Shown here: one piece after another, positions 51,786 through 60,430 of the stretch
How positions within the stretch are numbered: position 1 is the stretch's first letter
Layout: the number at the start of each line of letters is the position of its first letter
NCBI RefSeq assembly: GCF_030272705.1
Contig: NZ_JARFYM010000022.1
Span: forward strand, 1-64,000
Direction of reading: 5' to 3'
From: Rhizobium mayense
GTDB lineage: Bacteria > Pseudomonadota > Alphaproteobacteria > Rhizobiales > Rhizobiaceae
DNA: 64,000 bases
Program-made: the position numbers and the translations under genes
The notes under the pieces: generated by a model
Told to the model about the DNA's origin: nothing
What the model saw: the letters and a program-made list of their open reading frames with translations, nothing else
Database searches by the model: none

Positions 51786-52829
51786 CTAAAGCCAGTTGAT
51801 GCGCTTCAGCACCCAGAGGGTGGCGACCGAGCTTACCGTGACGAAGACGACGATGATGACGAAGGCCCAGGTGTCGTTGACGCCGGGAATGCCGCCGACA
51901 TTCATGCCGAAGAGGCCGGCCACGACACTCGGCGGCAGAAGCAGGGCGGCAAGCGCGGCGAGGCGGTTGGAATTGCGGGCGATGCGCTCGCTGATGACGG
52001 TCGACAGGTCGTCATGCAGGATGCTGGTGCGGTCGCGGATGGCGTCGAGATATTCGATATAGCGCATCAGCTTGTCGATGACCTCACGCATGCGCAGCTT
52101 GTCGCGTTCGGCCAGCCAGGGCGCGTCGTCATGCTCGATGCGATTCAGTGCATCGCGCGGCGGCGCGAGGTAACGGCGAAGCTGCACCGCGCGCCGGCGC
52201 AAAAGCTTCAGACGTTCGCGCACCTGACTGGCGTCACCATGAAAGATCAGCTCGTCGAGTTCGTCCACCTCTTCATCCATGGCGTCGAGGACGGGTTCCA
52301 GGTCGCGCACCAGCTTGTCGCCGATCATGGCCAGCAGGTCGCCGGTACGTTGCGGCCCCTTTTTCTTCTCCAGCGACAGACGAATATCGCGCAGCGCCGT
52401 GATGTAGTGACCACTGTCGCGCAGGGAGACGATGCGGTTGCCATCGACCCAGAGATGTATGGGCACCAGGTCGATATCGTCAGGTTTCTGCGTCGCACCA
52501 TCTGGCGAGGTGGCGCAGACGCCGCGCAGGATGATCAGCAGCCCGTCGCCCACCGGCTCGACGCGGGGGCGGGAATCCTCCTCCAGCAGGGCTTCAATGA
52601 CGAAGGGGTCGAAGCCGCTCTTGTGCTTGACCCATTCGGCGGCGGCCGGATGATCGCGCTCGAGATGCAGCCAGGTCACGCCCTCGCCGGGTCTCCAGGC
52701 ACAGACCTCGTCCATGCAGAGCTGCTTGCAGCCGCCATGTCCGTCGAGCTGGGAGGCGAAGCGCACACCCGGCTCGGTGCCGTAGGCGACAGCAGAGGTG
52801 TTCGATGCTCCCATTGCGCCTTGATCCAT
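51786..52829 (-). CDS. zntB: CorA-family zinc transporter (ZntB type)
   Basis: A 347-residue 2-TM-GxN protein. A large N-terminal cytoplasmic domain carries helices (LDAMDEEVDELDELIFHGDASQVRERLKLLRR), followed by two C-terminal membrane helices linked by GMNVGGIPGVNDTW. The GMN motif followed by GGIPG is the ZntB version, whereas CorA magnesium transporters usually have other residues there. Predicted function is proton-coupled zinc flux across the inner membrane. The first ATG at 52829 or an internal one at 52814 could be the start. It is unrelated to the flanking sugar operon, whose ATPase gene it faces. Confidence 0.88.
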   Translation of the reverse strand: MDQGAMGASNTSAVAYGTEPGVRFASQLDGHGGCKQLCMDEVCAWRPGEGVTWLHLERDHPAAAEWVKHKSGFDPFVIEALLEEDSRPRVEPVGDGLLIILRGVCATSPDGATQKPDDIDLVPIHLWVDGNRIVSLRDSGHYITALRDIRLSLEKKKGPQRTGDLLAMIGDKLVRDLEPVLDAMDEEVDELDELIFHGDASQVRERLKLLRRRAVQLRRYLAPPRDALNRIEHDDAPWLAERDKLRMREVIDKLMRYIEYLDAIRDRTSILHDDLSTVISERIARNSNRLAALAALLLPPSVVAGLFGMNVGGIPGVNDTWAFVIIVVFVTVSSVATLWVLKRINWL

Positions 52830-52905
52830 CCCGCGCTCTACAGCACCAAAAACGCAAGCAGCACAATAGTTTGTGACGTGCTGGATGTCAGTTTATCAGG
52901 TCGGG

Positions 52906-53832
52906 CTAAAGTGGCAAGCGGCGCTGCGCCAGTTGAGATTTCAGCTTATGTTTGGCGACGTCGATGAATGCGCGGAGCTTTGGCGCGGTGGCGGCGCGCT
53001 TTGGATAATATAGAAACAGACCAGGCTCTTCGATTGCTGTTTCAGGCAGTAGCTGCTTCAGCTTTCCGCTTTCAATTTCCGCTCCGGCCAGAGGTTCCAT
53101 GAGATAGGCAATGCCGACACCCGCCAGGGCAAGTTCCTTGGCATAGGTGGCATCGGTCACGATCGAGCTTCCCCTGACGGCAACCGAGACCATGGTTCCA
53201 CCGTCGTTCAGTTCCCAGTCGTAGAGGCTGCCCGACGTGATTTGCCGAAATCCGATGCAATTATGATTTGCGAGCTCCTGTATGGCCCGTGGCTCGCCCC
53301 TTCGGGCCAGATAATCCGGCGCTGCGACGAGGATCATCTGAAAGGGAGGGGTCAGACGCGTCGCGACCATGTCCTGTGCGATCATTTCTCCCAACCGTAC
53401 TCCGGCGTCGAAACCGCCGCTGATGATATCGACCGATGCATCATCGATGGCGATCTCCACCGTCAGTTGGGGGAAACGCTGCGCAAGTTCGACGATAACA
53501 GGGGTGATCGCCAATGCCAGCGCAGTGCGAGGGACGTTGAGGCGCAGCGCGCCGGTTACATTGCCCGTGTTGGCGCGAAATTGGTCAAGCCCGTCTTCGA
53601 TCTGCGAGAACCCCGGCCTGATGATGCCCAGAAGATGGTTTCCGGCTTCCGTCAAGGCGACGCTCCGGGTGGTGCGGGCAAACAATGTCGCGCCAAGCCG
53701 CGACTCGACCATCCGGATCGCGTGGCTCACTGCGGAGGGGCTTAGGCTAAGCTCCGCAGCCGCGCCGGCGAAACTGCCCTGGCGCGCCACGGCAAGAAAC
53801 ACCGGCAAATGAGCAAGGAGATCGCGGTCCAT
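52906..53832 (-). CDS. LysR-family transcriptional regulator
   Basis: A 308-residue regulator. The winged helix is LLAHLPVFLAVARQGSFAGAAAELSLSPSAVSHAIRMVESRLGATLFARTTRSVALTEAG; the effector domain includes GFDAGVRLGEMIAQDMVATRLTPPFQMILVAAPDYL, typical of the AaeR/DsdC-like subgroup that controls nearby oxidoreductases. It is divergent from the SDR gene with a 105-bp gap; TATC and GATA half-sites 15 bp apart occur there as possible LysR contacts. Confidence 0.93.
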   Translation of the reverse strand: MDRDLLAHLPVFLAVARQGSFAGAAAELSLSPSAVSHAIRMVESRLGATLFARTTRSVALTEAGNHLLGIIRPGFSQIEDGLDQFRANTGNVTGALRLNVPRTALALAITPVIVELAQRFPQLTVEIAIDDASVDIISGGFDAGVRLGEMIAQDMVATRLTPPFQMILVAAPDYLARRGEPRAIQELANHNCIGFRQITSGSLYDWELNDGGTMVSVAVRGSSIVTDATYAKELALAGVGIAYLMEPLAGAEIESGKLKQLLPETAIEEPGLFLYYPKRAATAPKLRAFIDVAKHKLKSQLAQRRLPL

Positions 53833-53937
53833 TCATGAATCCTATCGCATAAGGAGTGCGGATAGAACCATATTATCAATCTATCTCCTGCCGATATAGT
53901 AGGTCTCAACATCAACTGCGGTCAGGAGATCACCGCT

Positions 53938-54777
53938 ATGTCCACCTCGACACCCACCTGGTTCATCACTGGCGCCTCATCCGGATTTGGTCTTGCATTT
54001 GCTCGATATGCGCTTTCGAAATGCTACAATGTCGTTGCCACCGCGAGAGCGAGAGAAAAATTTCAATCGCTGCAGCCGGAGGGAGGCCACCGGCTTTTGA
54101 CGGTCGAACTCGATGTGAACCGCGCCGCCGCCGCGGAGCAGGCCATTGCCGCCGCCATTACGGCGTTCGGCGGCATAGATGTTCTCATTAACAATGCAGG
54201 CTATGCAATTGTCGGGGCGCTGGAGGAAACGCCGGAGGCCGAACTCCGCGCTCTGATGGATACGAATTTCTTCGGTGCCATGGCTGTCACCCGCGCGGCA
54301 CTTCCTCACATGCGGGCAAGAGGAAAAGGAGCGATCGTCAATATTTCCAGCATGGGAGGCCAGATGTCCTTTGCAGGCGTCGGAGCTTATTCCGCAACGA
54401 AATTCGCCTTGGAAGGTTATTCGGAAGCACTCGCCCAAGAGGTCGCGCCGTTCGGGATCAAGGTGCTCATCGTCGAGCCCGGTGCTTTCAGAACGTCACT
54501 TGTCAGCAATGCCGAGCGTTTCATGCCGAGCCATGATGCCTACCGGGAGACGCTCGCCGGCGTTCGAAAAGCGATGCTCGATATGGATGGAACCCAGGTC
54601 GGCGATCCACTGAAAGCCGCAGCCGCGATCGATATTGCGCTGGCTAGCGAAAACACGCCGCTGCGGCTTCAATTGGGTGATGACGCCATCGATGCGGTCC
54701 GCCAACATGCGGAACGGTTGCTAGCCGATCTCGGAATTTGGAAGGGTGTCGGTTCGAATACGCGGCTTGACGCCTGA
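53938..54777 (+). CDS. Short-chain dehydrogenase/reductase
   Basis: A 279-residue classical SDR. Cofactor motif TGASSGFGLAFARYAL (TGxxxGxG), NNAGYAIVG, catalytic Ser in IVNISSMGG and YxxxK in GAYSATKFALEGYSEALAQEV. An Arg after the cofactor loop (TARAREKF) suggests NADP(H). Size and C-terminal region (LRLQLGDDAIDAVRQHAERLL) resemble the SDR5-like oxidoreductases usually controlled by a divergent LysR gene. The substrate is unknown. Confidence 0.93.
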   Translation: MSTSTPTWFITGASSGFGLAFARYALSKCYNVVATARAREKFQSLQPEGGHRLLTVELDVNRAAAAEQAIAAAITAFGGIDVLINNAGYAIVGALEETPEAELRALMDTNFFGAMAVTRAALPHMRARGKGAIVNISSMGGQMSFAGVGAYSATKFALEGYSEALAQEVAPFGIKVLIVEPGAFRTSLVSNAERFMPSHDAYRETLAGVRKAMLDMDGTQVGDPLKAAAAIDIALASENTPLRLQLGDDAIDAVRQHAERLLADLGIWKGVGSNTRLDA

Positions 54778-54817
54778 GACTGAGTTTGAAGCCGGCGACC
54801 GCTTCTGGAACCGTTGT

Positions 54818-54841
54818 CTTCTCCCCGCGGGCGGGGAGAAG
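54818..54841. terminator. GC-rich hairpin between convergent genes
   Basis: CTTCTCCCCGC and GCGGGGAGAAG form a perfect 11-bp stem with a 2-base loop between the SDR gene and the ThuA-like gene. It resembles half of the 145-bp repeat family and may stop transcription from both sides, although no clear U-run follows. Confidence 0.55.
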
Positions 54842-54883
54842 AGGGGAGAGAGCCAACCTCCATTCCGAAGAACGAAAGCGGAC

Positions 54884-55525
54884 TTAACGCGCCGCCCAGT
54901 TGGCGCCGCGGCGGAAGATGGTTTTCATCTGCGGCACGTCGAATTCCTTGGCCTGGTGGCCGAGCGAGGAATAGAAGACGCGGCCCTTGCCGTATTTCCG
55001 CTTCCAGGCGACCGGCATGACGACGCCGTCGATCCAGTAGGCGTGATCGCCGGTGAAGGTCGTGGTTGCCAGCACTTCGTTCGACGGATCGACATGCATG
55101 TAGTACTGCTCGGACGTGTAAGGGAAGTCCGTGATCCCTTCCATGATCGGGTCGTCTGACTTGGTGATGTTGACGGTATAGTCGATGATGTTGCCGGGAT
55201 GGGCGACCCACTGGCCGCCGATGATGAACTGGTATTCCACGCTTTCGCGGAAGCTGTCACCGGCGCCGCCGTGATAGCCGGCAATGCCGACGCCGCTTTC
55301 GATCGCGGCGGCGAGGTTCTTCACTTCTTCCTTCTCGATCTTCGACATGGTGACGATCGGCACGATCAGGCTGAGGTCATGGATCGATGGATCGGCAAAG
55401 GCTTCCGTGCTGTTTTCGAGGTAGACCTTGAAGCCGTCCTCCTGCAGCATGTCGCGGACGATATGGGCGCATTCCTGCGGTTCGTGACCGCTCCAGCCGC
55501 CCCAGACGATAAGTGCTTCACGCAT
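54884..55525 (-). CDS. ThuA-domain protein
   Basis: A 213-residue class I glutamine-amidotransferase-like protein of the ThuA family. Features: EALIVWGGWSGHEPQECAHIV at the N-terminus, GVGIAGYHGGAGDSFRESVEYQFIIGGQWVAHPG in the middle, and MPVAWKRKYGKGRVFYSSLGHQAKEF near the end. In Sinorhizobium and Agrobacterium ThuA works with a Gfo/Idh enzyme (ThuB) on trehalose and related disaccharides via 3-keto intermediates. The gene 15 bp upstream is such a dehydrogenase, which supports the same type of role. AGGAGAACC precedes the ATG. Confidence 0.9.
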   Translation of the reverse strand: MREALIVWGGWSGHEPQECAHIVRDMLQEDGFKVYLENSTEAFADPSIHDLSLIVPIVTMSKIEKEEVKNLAAAIESGVGIAGYHGGAGDSFRESVEYQFIIGGQWVAHPGNIIDYTVNITKSDDPIMEGITDFPYTSEQYYMHVDPSNEVLATTTFTGDHAYWIDGVVMPVAWKRKYGKGRVFYSSLGHQAKEFDVPQMKTIFRRGANWAAR

Positions 55526-55540
55526 GATGGTTCTCCTGAA

Positions 55541-56641
55541 TTAGCGGCCGATCTTACCGTCCACGAGGGATTCGGAAAGCGGGGCCGGGCGTTCTGTCTT
55601 GGTGGTAATGGCGACCGTGCGGCCTGTGTCGGATGCGGTCTGGAAGGCTTCCATGACTTCGAGCACATGCAGCGCGAGGCTGCCATTGGCGCGGTGTGGC
55701 CGGTTGGAGCGGATGGCATGCGCCAGATCGGCGACACCGAGTGAGCGATAGTTGCCGTCGGCATAAGGGGCCGTGACTTCGCGTTCCTCGAACTGGCCGC
55801 CCTTCTTGAGGTATTCGACAGGGCCGGCAAAGCGGTTCGGGTCAGGCACGATCAGCGTGCCCTCGGTGCCGTAGACTTCGAGCGGCACGTGCTTGTGGCC
55901 GGCGACGTCGAAGCTCATGCCGATCTGCACGACAGCGCCGTTGGCAAAGGCCATGACGCCGGCGACATGGGTCGGCACATGCACCGGGATACGCTCGCCG
56001 TTGCGCGGCTCACTGGTGATGATGCGTTCCTTGCGAGGGGTCACTGCAAAGCCGGCTACCTGGGAAACCGGGCCCAGCAGATTGACGAGGTCGGTGATGT
56101 AGTAGGGACCCATGTCGAGCATCGGGCCGCCGCCGACTTCGTAATAGAAAGCCGGATTCGGGTGCCAGCGTTCATGGCCCGGGCACATGAAGGTGGCGGT
56201 ACCGCCGACCGGAATACCGATCGCGCCTTCATCGATGACAGCACGCGCCGTCTGGTGGCCGCCGCCGAGGAAGGTATCCGGAGCCGCGCCGATGCGCAGG
56301 CCCCTGGCGGCAGCGGCGTCGGCGAGCTTCTTGCCCTCGGCGAAGTTGATGCCGAGCGGTTTTTCGGAATAGGTGTGCTTGCCGGCGTCGAGCGCCTGCA
56401 GGCCGACGGCGACGTGCGCCTTCGGGATGGTCAGGTTGACGATAATCTCGATCGTGGGATCAGCGAACAGGGCGGCAACGTCAACGGCTTTCAGGCCGAA
56501 TTCGGCGGCCTTTGTTTCGGCGAGTTCGCGATTGAGGTCGGCGACCCCTTTGATATCGAGAATGGGGAACGATTTCATCGCGGTGAGGTAGGCTCCGGAA
56601 ATATTTCCGCAACCGATGATGCCGATACCGACCTTTTCCAT
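55541..56641 (-). CDS. Gfo/Idh/MocA-family dehydrogenase (ThuB-like)
   Basis: A 366-residue oxidoreductase. Rossmann start VGIGIIGCGNISGAYLTAM; EKP motif HTYSEKPLGINFAEGKKLAD; the C-terminal domain has GGGPMLDMGPYYITDLVNLLGPVSQVAGF. GGAGGAAG precedes the ATG. It is followed by the ThuA-domain gene and preceded by the ROK regulator, forming a leftward unit divergent from the ABC importer at 58111-62362. The likely role is formation or reduction of a keto-glycoside from the imported sugar. Confidence 0.93.
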   Translation of the reverse strand: MEKVGIGIIGCGNISGAYLTAMKSFPILDIKGVADLNRELAETKAAEFGLKAVDVAALFADPTIEIIVNLTIPKAHVAVGLQALDAGKHTYSEKPLGINFAEGKKLADAAAARGLRIGAAPDTFLGGGHQTARAVIDEGAIGIPVGGTATFMCPGHERWHPNPAFYYEVGGGPMLDMGPYYITDLVNLLGPVSQVAGFAVTPRKERIITSEPRNGERIPVHVPTHVAGVMAFANGAVVQIGMSFDVAGHKHVPLEVYGTEGTLIVPDPNRFAGPVEYLKKGGQFEEREVTAPYADGNYRSLGVADLAHAIRSNRPHRANGSLALHVLEVMEAFQTASDTGRTVAITTKTERPAPLSESLVDGKIGR

Positions 56642-56683
56642 AGAACTTCCTCCAAATGAAGTGTCTGTGCATACCTTGCGGGG

Positions 56684-57889
56684 TCAGAGCGCCGGGGCCG
56701 GCCCTGTCGTTCCCCAAGGAGATTCGTAGAGTTCGCGCAGTGCGACCACAGCCGCGCCCTGCGCCCAGGTTTCATCCGTCGACTGATCGAAGACGAGTTC
56801 GGTCACGCCCTTGATCGATGGCGGGATCGCCAGGGAATAGGCGTCCCGGAGGCTGTCGAGGAAGGGTTGGCCAAGCGCAAGGCTCGATCCGACGAGGATA
56901 ACGCGCGGCGGCGCGAACAAGGTGACGATATTGGCAAGCGCCATGCCGCAGGCTTCGCCCGCCCGGATCGCCGCGCTGATCAGTGTGTTGTCCTCGGCTG
57001 CAATCAATGTTTTAGCATGGGCCATGCCGCGGCCGAGGCGGATGGCTTCGGCAAAGCGGCCGCCGTTCGGCTGGTCGCCGAGAATGGCACTTTCACCTGC
57101 CAGGCTCGCGAGCCTGATCATGCCCTGCGGCCCGATACCGAGCGCGAGGTCACCGAGATTGTGGCTCAAGCCACCGGCGCCGCGGAACAGTTGGCCGCCA
57201 TGCAACACGCCGAGGCCGAGTGTCTGTTCCAGCGACACCAGCACCATATCGTCGAGATCTCTCGCCTCGCCAAACCAGTGGTGCGCCAAGGTGATCGCAT
57301 GGGCATCGCTCTCGACGATGGTGGTGACGCCCAGCCGCTCGGACATGTCCTTGGCAAAATCGACGCCGTTTTCGCGGAAGATCGGGCTGGAACGCACGTG
57401 GCCGGTGCGGTGTTCGATAACGCCGGGCAGGCCGAGACAGACCGAATCGATTTCATCGAGTGCCAGATCGGCATCGACCACGCAGCGGCGTACGCCGTCC
57501 TCGATGAGGTCGGTGATGACGCTGATCGGCTGCCGGTCGACCCGAAGGGCGAGCGTCAGCGTCGAGAGCACCTCGCCGCGGAAATTGGCAACAACGAAAA
57601 CCATGCGGTTGGCTGCGATTTTTGCGCCGACGACGCGGGCGGCATCCGGATTGAGCTCCAGCATGACACGCGGCCGGCCACGGGCCGCTGCTTCCCGCAG
57701 GTCGCCTTCGGTACGTGCCAGGATCAGGCCGTCATCGAGTAGCGAAGCTGTGATTGCCGAGACCGTGGTGGTCGAAAGCTGGGTGCGTTCGCTGATTTCA
57801 ACACGCGCGATTGAGCCCGCGCGCCGGATCGTATCCAGCACGTTGAAGCGGTTTATCGCTCGCATAAGCTCGGGGTCTGCTGTTTTCAT
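56684..57889 (-). CDS. ROK-family transcriptional repressor
   Basis: A 401-residue NagC/XylR-type regulator. The N-terminal winged helix is RFNVLDTIRRAGSIARVEISERTQLSTTTVSAITASLLDDGLI. The sugar-kinase-like domain has ARVVGAKIAANRMVFVVANFRGEV and SLEQTLGLGVLHGGQLFRGAGG. The usual ROK zinc motif (CxCGxxGC) is absent: the segment reads GLSHNLGDLALGIGPQGMIRL. A large palindrome in the divergent promoter (57994-58025) is the probable operator. The inducing sugar is unknown. Confidence 0.92.
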   Translation of the reverse strand: MKTADPELMRAINRFNVLDTIRRAGSIARVEISERTQLSTTTVSAITASLLDDGLILARTEGDLREAAARGRPRVMLELNPDAARVVGAKIAANRMVFVVANFRGEVLSTLTLALRVDRQPISVITDLIEDGVRRCVVDADLALDEIDSVCLGLPGVIEHRTGHVRSSPIFRENGVDFAKDMSERLGVTTIVESDAHAITLAHHWFGEARDLDDMVLVSLEQTLGLGVLHGGQLFRGAGGLSHNLGDLALGIGPQGMIRLASLAGESAILGDQPNGGRFAEAIRLGRGMAHAKTLIAAEDNTLISAAIRAGEACGMALANIVTLFAPPRVILVGSSLALGQPFLDSLRDAYSLAIPPSIKGVTELVFDQSTDETWAQGAAVVALRELYESPWGTTGPAPAL

Positions 57890-57993
57890 GAGAATGTTGC
57901 CGAATGATAATTCCGCTCGGCTATGAGCCTGATATTTTTGACGGGATACGAATTAAATAGCCTATGCTTATTGCCCGATGTCAAGCCGCTTTC

Positions 57994-58054
57994 CCGCCAT
58001 TTTGCCTAAATTTTAGGAATGGCGGTTGACATTTCAGCAAAGCTCCGTTGAATT
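57994..58054 (+). promoter_or_regulatory. 32-bp palindrome and promoter of the ROK-controlled importer
   Basis: CCGCCATT (57994-58001) and AATGGCGG (58018-58025) enclose CCTAAA-T-TTTAGG (58005-58017). TTGACA at 58026-58031 follows immediately and a weak -10 lies at about 58049-58054. A repressor on the palindrome would cover the -35 element of the importer operon. Confidence 0.7.
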
Positions 58055-58110
58055 AATCCGCATAAGGGAAAAATTAATCGAAGCTCTTGTTCCCTTCGGA
58101 GGAGAAAATC

Positions 58111-59421
58111 ATGCTGTATGAACGTGGGGCGAAAGCCCTTCGCGGAGCGCGTATTGCTGCCATTGCCGCCGCCACGGGGCTTTCGATCCTTGCCGGCGCT
58201 ACTAGCGCGGCTGCCGATACCGTCGTCAAGTGGCTGCACCTGGAGCTCGATCCGAACTACATCGCCGTCTGGCGGAAGATCGCCGATCAGTACGAAGCCA
58301 AGCACCCAGGCGTGAAGATCGAAATGCAGTTCCTGGCGAACGAAGCCTTCAAGGCCAAGCTGCCGACGCTGCTGCAGTCGAAGGACGCGCCGGACTTCTT
58401 CTATAGCTGGGGCGGCGGCGTGCTGAAGCAGCAGGAAGAAACCGGCACTCTGATGGACCTGACCTCGGCGATGAACGCCAATGGCGGCGCCTGGCTGAAG
58501 ACCTATAACCCGGCAGCCGTCAAGGGCCTGACCTTCGACAACAAGATCAGCGCCGTACCATTCAAGCTCGGCACCGTGTCCTTCTTCTACAACAAGGCGC
58601 TCTTCGCCAAGGCCGGCGTCGATGCGACAGCCATCAAGACCTGGGACGACTATCTGGCCGCGGTCAAGAAGATCAAGGCTGCCGGCATCGTGCCGATCGC
58701 GGGCGGTGGCGGGGAGAAGTGGCCGATCCACTTCTACTGGAGCTATCTGGTGATGCGTGACGGCGGCCAGCAGGTCTTTACCGCGGCCAAGACCGGCCAG
58801 GGCAATGGCTTCAACGATCCGGCGATCATCAAGGCCGGCGAGCAGCTCGCCGACCTCGGCAAGCTCGATCCGTTCCAGCCCGGCTATCTCGGCACCACCT
58901 GGCCGCAGGCGCTCGGCGTCTTCGGCGACGGCAAGGCTGCGATGATCCTTGGTTTTGAAAACACCGCAGCCAACCAGCGCACCAATGCCGGCGACGGCAA
59001 GGGTCTGGCCGACGACAATATCGGCCGCTTCGCCTTCCCGGCGGTTACGGGCGGCGCCGGTCTTCCGACCGATACGCTCGGCGGCCTGAACGGCTGGGCC
59101 GTGACCAAGAAGGCTCCGCCGGAAGCGCTCGACTTCCTGGCCTATCTGACCAATCCGGACAATGAGCGCATCATGGCGCAGGCCGGCATGATCATTCCGG
59201 TGACGATCGGTTCGGAAGATGGGGTCAAGAGCCCGCTGATGCACGCATCGGCCGAGCAGCTGGCGCATTCGACCTGGCACCAGAACTTCTTCGACCAGGA
59301 TCTCGGCCCCTCCGTCGGCCGTGTCGTCAACGACATCGCGGTCGGTATCGTTTCGGGTCAGATGACGCCGAAGGATGGCGCACAGCAGGTCCAGGACGCT
59401 TTCGAGCAGGATCAGCTCTAA
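58111..59421 (+). CDS. Extracellular sugar-binding protein (SBP family 1)
   Basis: A 436-residue periplasmic protein. The signal spans GARIAAIAAATGLSILAGATSAAAD (Sec type), and the mature part starts TVVKWLHLELDPNYIAVWRKIADQYEAKHPGV. The family segment ALPTLLQSKDAPDFF-like region (KLPTLLQSKDAPDFFYSWGGG) and GLNGWAVTKKAPPEALDFLAYL are typical of oligosaccharide (raffinose/maltose-type) binders. The ATG at 58111 follows GGAGGAG. It is the first gene of the divergent ROK-controlled operon, ended by an internal hairpin before the permeases. Confidence 0.94.
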   Translation: MLYERGAKALRGARIAAIAAATGLSILAGATSAAADTVVKWLHLELDPNYIAVWRKIADQYEAKHPGVKIEMQFLANEAFKAKLPTLLQSKDAPDFFYSWGGGVLKQQEETGTLMDLTSAMNANGGAWLKTYNPAAVKGLTFDNKISAVPFKLGTVSFFYNKALFAKAGVDATAIKTWDDYLAAVKKIKAAGIVPIAGGGGEKWPIHFYWSYLVMRDGGQQVFTAAKTGQGNGFNDPAIIKAGEQLADLGKLDPFQPGYLGTTWPQALGVFGDGKAAMILGFENTAANQRTNAGDGKGLADDNIGRFAFPAVTGGAGLPTDTLGGLNGWAVTKKAPPEALDFLAYLTNPDNERIMAQAGMIIPVTIGSEDGVKSPLMHASAEQLAHSTWHQNFFDQDLGPSVGRVVNDIAVGIVSGQMTPKDGAQQVQDAFEQDQL

Positions 59422-59429
59422 CGCCAACG

Positions 59430-59463
59430 GGCGCCGGCAATCCCCCCGGCCGGCGCCTTTTTT
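59430..59463 (+). terminator. Intercistronic terminator after binding-protein gene
   Basis: GGCGCCGG (59430-59437) and CCGGCGCC (59450-59457) form a perfect stem followed by six T residues. It lies between the binding-protein gene and the first permease, a common way to make binding protein in excess while some transcripts read through. Confidence 0.85.
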
Positions 59464-59491
59464 CTTTTGGATTACAAAGTCGAGACTGCCA

Positions 59492-60430
59492 ATGACCGAT
59501 GTCAGCGCAACGACCGCCATACCCTCCATCGCCAGAGCGAAACCCGCAGCACGGCGAAAATCACCAGCCGCACGCGGTCGCATGCCTGTCATCCTACTGT
59601 TCCTGCCGCCGGCGCTGCTGCTTTTCACCATCTTCGTCATCCTGCCGATGGGAGAAGCTGCCTGGTACAGCCTTTACAAATGGAACGGTTACGGCCCGCC
59701 GACGGAATTCGTGGGCCTGCGCAATTTTCAGGTTCTCTTCAAGAACGACGCCTTCCTGACGTCGCTCAAGAACAATGCGTTGATTATCCTGGTTTCGATC
59801 GCTGTTCAGGTGCCGCTTGCCATCTGGCTGGCGACGATGCTGGCAAACCGCATTCGCGGCGTCGTGCTCTTCCGGCTGATCTTCTTCCTGCCCTATGTGC
59901 TGGCTGAAGTGGCCGCCGGCCTGATCTGGCGCTTCGTCTATGACGGCGATTACGGCCTGTTTGCCGCGATCTCGCATTTTCTCGGCACGGCCACGCCCTA
60001 TGTGCTCGCCGATAAGAATCTGGCGATGTATGCAGTGCTGGCGGTGATCGTGTGGAAATATTTCGGCTTCCACATGATGCTGTTCATTGCCGGCCTTCAA
60101 TCGCTGGACAAGAGCGTGCTGGAAGCCGCCGAAATCGACGGCGCCACCGGGTGGCAGAAATTCCGCTACGTCACCCTGCCGTTGCTCGGCTCGACGCTGC
60201 GTCTGTCCGTCTTCTTCGCCGTCGTCGGTTCGCTGCAGCTTTTCGATCTCATCATGCCGCTTACAGGTGGCGGACCGTTCAACTCGACGCAGACAATGGT
60301 GACCTTCCTCTACAATTTCGGCGTGACCCGCATGCAGGTCGGCCTCGGCAGCGCCGTCGGTGTGGTGCTGTTCGTCATCTGCGTCACCCTCGCCTTCGGC
60401 TACAAACGGATATTTATGCGCAATGACTGA
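59492..60430 (+). CDS. Sugar ABC transporter permease (MalF type)
   Basis: A 312-residue inner-membrane protein. A basic N-terminal tail (RAKPAARRKSPAARGR) precedes MPVILLFLPPALLLFTIFVILP and further spans. EAA loop: KSVLEAAEIDGATGWQKFRYVTLPLLG. The frame is open upstream, but the ATG at 59492 comes after the terminator hairpin. It overlaps the next permease by 8 bp. Confidence 0.94.
   Translation: MTDVSATTAIPSIARAKPAARRKSPAARGRMPVILLFLPPALLLFTIFVILPMGEAAWYSLYKWNGYGPPTEFVGLRNFQVLFKNDAFLTSLKNNALIILVSIAVQVPLAIWLATMLANRIRGVVLFRLIFFLPYVLAEVAAGLIWRFVYDGDYGLFAAISHFLGTATPYVLADKNLAMYAVLAVIVWKYFGFHMMLFIAGLQSLDKSVLEAAEIDGATGWQKFRYVTLPLLGSTLRLSVFFAVVGSLQLFDLIMPLTGGGPFNSTQTMVTFLYNFGVTRMQVGLGSAVGVVLFVICVTLAFGYKRIFMRND

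Noticed and set aside
58006..59640. 544-codon minus-strand frame opposite the binding-protein gene
   Set aside because: Antisense of a binding protein with signal peptide and family motifs; no independent support.
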